8,525 nt of DNA. Source: an uncultured Bacteroidales bacterium. Lineage in GTDB: Bacteria > Bacteroidota > Bacteroidia > Bacteroidales > Tenuifilaceae. The stretch is from positions 1-8,525 of the forward strand of contig CALGIR010000265.1 in assembly GCA_937915475.1 (NCBI GenBank), in the 5' to 3' direction. The translations under genes and the position numbers were made by a program. Every line of letters starts with the position of its first letter. Within the stretch, counting starts at the first letter, position 1. Below are positions 5,598 through 8,525 of the stretch, one piece after another. The notes under the pieces were generated by a model. The model saw only the letters and a program-made list of their open reading frames with translations. It ran no database searches and had not been told where the DNA came from.

Positions 5598-7346
5598 ATG
5601 AAAAAAACAATCAGACTTTTAAGCTTTGGACTATTTTTGGGATTAGCCCTAGTTGCCCCCAAAGTACAAGCCTGCACTAATTTTTTGGTAACCCGCGGGG
5701 CCTCGGTTGATGGTTCGACCATGATAACCTACTCTGCCGACTCACACGGGCTCTACGGAGAATTATACCATTGGCCTGCGGCCAGCTATGCTCCCGGCAC
5801 CTTGCTTAAGGTTTACGAATGGGATAGCGGAAGGTACCTTGGAGAGATTCCACAGATAGAGAAAACATGCTCAGTGGTAGGAAATATGAACGAGCATCAG
5901 CTTGCCATTGGCGAAACTACCTATGGAGGGCGTAGTGAACTTGTTGATACAACTGGTATTATTGATTACGGTAGCCTTATATATATAACCCTTCAACGTG
6001 CAAAAACGGCTCGCGAAGCTATTAAAGTTATGGCCGAGTTAGTTGCCGAACATGGCTACGCTAGTAGCGGTGAATCCTTCTCTATTGCCGACCCAAATGA
6101 AGTTTGGATTATGGAACTAATTGGCAAAGGAACCAACTTAAAAACAGAACGTCGCTCAAAAACGGCCTATAACGCCGATAAGGGTGCAGTTTGGGTTGCA
6201 ATGTTAATTCCCGAGGGTTACGTAAGTGCACATGCAAACCACGCTCGTATTACCACATTCCCAAAAGAAGAGGAAAGCAATAAGGCCATTAGCTCAAAAA
6301 ATATCGATAAAATTTTCAACCCTGAGATTGAGGTTATCTACTCACATGATGTTGTGAGTTTTGCTCGTAGCAAAGGTTACTATGAAGGTAACGGAAGCGA
6401 CTTTAGTTTCTCCGATATCTATGCTCCTATTGACTTTGGTGCTGCGCGCTTCTGCGAAATCAGGGTATGGTCATTCTTTAAGGACATAGATAAGAGCATG
6501 TGGAACCATTTTGAGTATGCCAAAGGTTTAGATTTAACCAATCGTATGCCCCTCTGGATTAAGCCAGACCGTAAACTCTCTGCACAAGATTTGATGAACT
6601 TCATGCGCGATCACCTTGAGGATACTGAGTTGGATATGAGTAAAGATCCTGGTGCTGGGCCTCATGGACTACCCTACCGTTGGCGTCCACTAACATGGGA
6701 ATATGAAGATAAAACCTATGTAAATGAACGAGCCACAGCAACTCAGCAAACAGGTTTTTCTTTCGTTACCCAAAGCCGCAATTGGTTGCCAAACCCAGTT
6801 GGCGGAATTCTATGGTTTAGCGTAGATGATGCAGCAACAACGGTTTATACACCAATTTACTGTGGAATAAATGAAATCCCTCATAGTTTTGCCGTAGGCA
6901 ATGGCGACCTACTTACCTACTCAGCCGATGCAGCTTTCTGGGTTTTCAACAAGGTTTCGAACTTTGCATACCTACGCTATGATTATATGAGCGCTGATAT
7001 CCGTAAGGTTCAACAAGAAATGGAGAACTATTACACATCAATAACACCACTGGTTGATAAAAAAGCAGCCGAACTTTTTAAACAAGACAAGAATAATGCA
7101 ACTAGTTTTATCACAAACTTCTCGGTAAACACAGCCAATTCACTGGTAAGGCAATGGGAAAGTCTTTTCGAGTTCCTTATTGTTAAGTATATTGACGGCA
7201 ATATTAAGGAGGAGGAAAATGGTGTATTTAAATGGGATGAGTACAATTCAGCTCCAGCAAGCATACAAAACCCACAATATCCCGATTGGTGGAAAAAACA
7301 CGTAATCGAATCAACAGGCAATAAACTACTTGTACCTGAAGAATAA
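5598..7346 (+). CDS. Secreted C69 family dipeptidase
   Basis: This 582-residue protein belongs to peptidase family C69 (PepD-like), Ntn hydrolases that cleave dipeptides with an N-terminal cysteine nucleophile. Residues 1-25 are a signal peptide (KKTIR, hydrophobic core, PKVQA). The family start motif follows at once: C26-TNFLVTRGASVDGSTM. Cutting after VQA would leave Cys26 as the new N-terminus, which is the nucleophile position, so export could itself mature the enzyme. The lipobox fit (VQAC) is poor, so lipidation is less likely. Other family blocks are visible: the NEHQLAIGETTYGG stretch (97-110), the ADPNEVWIMELIGKG strand pair, and VSAHANHARI. The length is normal for secreted Bacteroidota members, and the frame is intact. 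The gene has its own promoter and a strong terminator, so it is a single unit. Its substrate is unknown; dipeptides from diet, protein scavenging or cell wall are all possible. Confidence 0.92.
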   Translation: MKKTIRLLSFGLFLGLALVAPKVQACTNFLVTRGASVDGSTMITYSADSHGLYGELYHWPAASYAPGTLLKVYEWDSGRYLGEIPQIEKTCSVVGNMNEHQLAIGETTYGGRSELVDTTGIIDYGSLIYITLQRAKTAREAIKVMAELVAEHGYASSGESFSIADPNEVWIMELIGKGTNLKTERRSKTAYNADKGAVWVAMLIPEGYVSAHANHARITTFPKEEESNKAISSKNIDKIFNPEIEVIYSHDVVSFARSKGYYEGNGSDFSFSDIYAPIDFGAARFCEIRVWSFFKDIDKSMWNHFEYAKGLDLTNRMPLWIKPDRKLSAQDLMNFMRDHLEDTELDMSKDPGAGPHGLPYRWRPLTWEYEDKTYVNERATATQQTGFSFVTQSRNWLPNPVGGILWFSVDDAATTVYTPIYCGINEIPHSFAVGNGDLLTYSADAAFWVFNKVSNFAYLRYDYMSADIRKVQQEMENYYTSITPLVDKKAAELFKQDKNNATSFITNFSVNTANSLVRQWESLFEFLIVKYIDGNIKEEENGVFKWDEYNSAPASIQNPQYPDWWKKHVIESTGNKLLVPEE

Positions 7347-7356
7347 GCAAATAACT

Positions 7357-7384
7357 AAAAAACTGCCCAAGAGGGCAGTTTTTT
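7357..7384 (+). terminator. Strong terminator after the C69 peptidase gene
   Basis: AAAAAACTGCCC and GGGCAGTTTTTT form a 12-bp stem with an AAGA tetraloop, starting 10 bases after the stop codon. The A-run on the left and T-run on the right make it symmetrical, so it could stop transcripts from both directions. Confidence 0.9.
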
Positions 7385-7419
7385 ATCTTCATAATATGTT
7401 TATATCTAAATAATTTTTA

Positions 7420-7427
7420 TACTTTTG
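7420..7427 (+). promoter_or_regulatory. -7 box of rplS
   Basis: TACTTTTG matches TAnnTTTG exactly. At the -33 distance there is only TGTT (7397-7400), a partial match. The start near 7433 would give a leader of about 75 bases, long compared with the other genes here. Confidence 0.6.
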
Positions 7428-7441
7428 TCCCACATTTTTCA

Positions 7442-7483
7442 GCGCAATCTCTTATAACAAGTTTTACTTTAGTAACATTGCGT
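7442..7483 (+). promoter_or_regulatory. Leader stem-loop of rplS mRNA
   Basis: CGCAAT (7443-7448) pairs with ATTGCG (7477-7482), extended by a G-U pair, and encloses a smaller AAGT-TTT-ACTT hairpin. It occupies the middle of the rplS leader and ends 28 bases before the start codon. Ribosomal protein genes often carry autoregulatory leaders, so this is a candidate, but the stem is short and unproven. Confidence 0.35.
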
Positions 7484-7510
7484 GTAGTGGAACATAAAAA
7501 AAACAATAGG

Positions 7511-7870
7511 ATGGAACTAATTAAAATTGCCGAAAAAGCCTTTGAGGTAGAACAAAATGCCCCTGATTTTAGAAGTGGTGATACCGTTACCGTACACTAC
7601 AAGATTAGAGAGGGGAGCAAGGAAAGGATTCAGATTTTCCGTGGGGTAGTTATCCAACGTAAAGGAGGCGGAGTAACCGAAACCTTTACTGTAAGAAAAA
7701 TTTCAAGTGGAGTTGGTGTTGAAAGAATTTTCCCTCTTTTCTCTCCCTTTATCGACAAGGTTGAGATTAATAAAACGGGTAAAGTTCGTAGAGCTCGAAT
7801 CTTCTACCTTAGAAAACTTACAGGCAAAAAAGCCAGGATTAAGGAAAAAGTTATTAGAATTGAGAAATAA
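7511..7870 (+). CDS. rplS: 50S ribosomal protein L19
   Basis: L19 is a large-subunit ribosomal protein at the 30S-50S interface. The 119-residue product matches the family along its whole length: MELIKIAEKAF at the start, SGDTVTVHYKIREG (22-35), RIQIFRGVVIQRKGGG, then TETFTVRKISSGVGVERIFP, the most conserved block, and the basic tail RARIFYLRKLTGKKARIKEK. I chose ATG 7511 rather than the in-frame TTG at 7478: L19 proteins begin with M-[DE]-L-I, and the extra 11 residues (basic, MRVVEHKKNNR) fall in the leader hairpin. AGG just before ATG is too close to act as a normal ribosome-binding site, which is ordinary for this phylum. The gene is a single unit between two terminators. Usual partners trmD/rimM/rpsP are not adjacent, as is common in Bacteroidota. 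Confidence 0.95.
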   Translation: MELIKIAEKAFEVEQNAPDFRSGDTVTVHYKIREGSKERIQIFRGVVIQRKGGGVTETFTVRKISSGVGVERIFPLFSPFIDKVEINKTGKVRRARIFYLRKLTGKKARIKEKVIRIEK

Positions 7871-7877
7871 CAGCATT

Positions 7878-7906
7878 AAATCCTCGATAAATCGAGGATT
7901 TTTTTT
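7878..7906 (+). terminator. Strong terminator after rplS
   Basis: AAATCCTCGA and TCGAGGATTT form a 10-bp stem around a TAAA loop, followed by more T up to 7906. It begins 8 bases after the rplS stop. Confidence 0.9.
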
Positions 7907-7926
7907 GGGTTTTGGCCTCAAAACCC

Positions 7927-7956
7927 TTGCTAGAATTTAAAAATATTGTATCTTTG
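7927..7956 (+). promoter_or_regulatory. Promoter of tRNA-Arg
   Basis: TTG (7927-7929), a 19-base spacer and TATCTTTG (7949-7956) make a near-ideal Bacteroidota promoter. The tRNA body starts 12 bases after the -7 box, so the precursor has a very short 5' leader. Confidence 0.75.
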
Positions 7957-7967
7957 CAACCGCAAAA

Positions 7968-8041
7968 GGCTCCGTAGCTTAACTGAATAGAGCACCTGAC
8001 TACGGATCAGGAGGTTACAGGTTTGAATCCTGTCGGGGTCA
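7968..8041 (+). tRNA. tRNA-Arg (anticodon ACG)
   Basis: The 74-nt cloverleaf is complete. Acceptor GGCTCCG pairs with CGGGGTC, with G-U wobbles; the discriminator is A8041. The D-arm is GCTT..GAGC. The anticodon stem CCTGA/TCAGG holds loop CTACGGA with anticodon ACG, which reads CGN arginine codons after A34 is changed to inosine. The T-arm is ACAGG-TTTGAAT-CCTGT. No CCA is encoded, so it must be added after transcription. It has its own promoter and terminator. Confidence 0.97.
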
Positions 8042-8050
8042 CTTAAATTC

Positions 8051-8088
8051 AACCACTTACAGCGTTTATCGAGGTAGGTGGTTTTTTT
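8051..8088 (+). terminator. Terminator after tRNA-Arg
   Basis: AACCACTTAC (8051-8060) pairs with GTAGGTGGTT (8074-8083), 10 bp including one T-G pair, around a 13-base loop, and the T-run continues to 8088. It lies 9 bases past the tRNA. Confidence 0.85.
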
Positions 8089-8125
8089 ATTATACACACA
8101 ATTTAGCCAACACACCTATATACTA

Positions 8126-8394
8126 TTAGGGTTCACAGTAATTCTTTGAATTGAGTGTTACAAAAAGAGACAATTCGTACAGACTGCCCTCCTGCCCTTT
8201 AATAATCAGAGATTTGCGTAAACTATCCTGACTTTAGATGAGAGTATTTTTTTCGGAAATGCTGGCACTGAACCATTACACCCTCCACCGAAGTAACCAT
8301 GGCATGTTAACGTAGCCCTTGGAACTAGTTTATCATCATAAGTATTTAAAAGTAGAGGGATAAGAGAGAAGCCCCTTACTAATTCCTTTAAGTT
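8126..8394 (-). pseudogene. Possible frameshifted gene remnant or conserved repeat, unrecognised
   Basis: Two overlapping open frames lie on the minus strand in an otherwise gene-free stretch. The first, 8394 to 8206, is 62 codons between stops (NLKELVRGFSLIPLLL at its start, GYFGGGCNGSVPAFPKKILS further on) and ends in TGA. The second, 8233 to 8126, is 35 codons (SQDSLRKSLIIKGQEG, later ELSLFVTLNSKNYCEP) and ends in TAA. Adding one A to the AAA run at 8234-8236 would join them into a continuous reading of about 90 codons through ILSSK-SQDSL. Neither frame has a usable ATG start. The amino-acid make-up looks protein-like, but I do not recognise a family. Alternatively the DNA may be conserved as a structured or repeated sequence, and the open frames would then be accidental. 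A hairpin (AGTA-g-AGGG 8351-8359 with CCCTTACT 8373-8380) lies in the same stretch. Confidence 0.3.
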
Positions 8395-8422
8395 TTATCA
8401 ATTTAAATTTATAAAACTAAAA
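8387..8422. repeat. A/T-rich near-perfect palindrome
   Basis: AGTTTTAT (8391-8398) and ATAAAACT (8411-8418) flank AATTTAAATT, giving a 28-base palindrome with a single mismatched pair (C8399/T8410). After one A/A mismatch, three more T/A pairs extend it to 36 bases. It sits about 10 bases before the possible insertion-sequence end. It could be a protein-binding site, a cruciform or a terminator remnant. Confidence 0.5.
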
Positions 8423-8428
8423 CACTAG

Positions 8429-8525
8429 CGTCCGAAAGTCTGTTTTTTAAAAAGCCCGAAGAATTCCTTGTTTTTGAGTTCGACAAAAAACTTTATAAAT
8501 ATGGGACTCTTCAGGCGAAACAAAA
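8429..8525 (+). mobile_element. Possible left end of an insertion sequence (uncertain)
   Basis: From about 8429 the sequence changes character: GCGTCCGAAAGTCTG followed by a T6A5 tract and GCCCGAAGAATTCC, then a short A/T-rich leader and an ATG that stays open to the edge. A short terminal sequence, a leader of about 70 bases and a single start codon are what the left end of a Bacteroidota insertion sequence would look like, and the flanking DNA appears decayed. The other end is outside the window, so neither an inverted repeat nor a target duplication can be shown. A normal intergenic region is the alternative. Confidence 0.22.
8501..8525 (+). CDS. Possible start of a gene cut by the right edge
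   Basis: ATG 8501 opens a frame (MGLFRRNK) that has no stop before the window ends. The bases just upstream (ACTTTATAAAT) are A/T-rich, as at other starts here. Eight residues are too few to identify a product; a transposase is one possibility if the stretch from 8429 is an insertion-sequence end. Confidence 0.35.

Noticed and set aside
7478..7510. Alternative TTG start extending L19 by 11 residues
   Set aside because: L19 proteins start at MELI-like sequence; the extension falls in the leader stem-loop and adds only basic, non-conserved residues.
7703..7940. Open frames on both strands over the end of rplS
   Set aside because: They overlap the conserved L19 core in other frames, and one crosses the rplS terminator.
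7930..8115. 61-codon minus-strand frame containing DPDRIQTCNLLIRSQVLYS
   Set aside because: It is the antisense of tRNA-Arg and its flanks, a well-known source of spurious annotated proteins.
8238..8315. 25-codon plus-strand frame starting at ATG 8238
   Set aside because: It is too short, has no promoter box upstream, and overlaps the longer minus-strand frames.
1..8525. CRISPR array or tandem direct repeats
   Set aside because: Reading through the window I saw no regularly spaced direct repeats.

Overview
The window looks like a chromosomal housekeeping stretch from a member of the Bacteroidota, probably order Bacteroidales. Three things point there. Upstream of most transcription units there is a TAnnTTTG box, the -7 element used by Bacteroidota sigma factors, in several cases with a TTG/TTTG -33 box about 18-20 bases before it. 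Shine-Dalgarno sequences are mostly missing and leaders are A/T-rich. The proteins (AnmK with a DICPAN active-site motif, a secreted C69 peptidase, M23 peptidase with a long beta-rich tail, L19) also fit. I cannot name the genus.

Layout. On the minus strand, reading right to left from 1733: a short coiled-coil protein, then zapA (cell-division protein), then an unlabelled non-coding RNA of about 192 nt (920-1111) with the architecture of 6S RNA, then rny (ribonuclease Y), which runs off the left edge. On the plus strand from 1873: a secreted M23 metallopeptidase, an unrecognised secreted protein directly followed by anmK (3-base gap, probably one operon), a secreted C69 dipeptidase, rplS (ribosomal protein L19) and tRNA-Arg(ACG). 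Strong hairpin-plus-T terminators follow the C69 gene, rplS and the tRNA; a weaker one follows anmK.

How the genes fit together. The centre has a cell-wall theme: ZapA at the division ring, an M23 endopeptidase that probably cuts peptidoglycan cross-links, AnmK that recycles anhydro-MurNAc, and a secreted dipeptidase. The unknown secreted protein in the anmK operon may belong to the same theme, but nothing in its sequence proves it.

The right end (8089-8525) is different. It has no intact gene. It holds two overlapping open frames on the minus strand that a single-base frameshift would join (8126-8394), a near-perfect 28-base palindrome (8391-8418), and from about 8429 a segment that may be the left part of an insertion sequence, with an ATG at 8501 that stays open to the edge. 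This is the most likely place for something undescribed. Otherwise I see no defence system, CRISPR array or novel gene cluster; the non-obvious content is mainly the 6S-like RNA, the regulatory structures and the right-end remnant.
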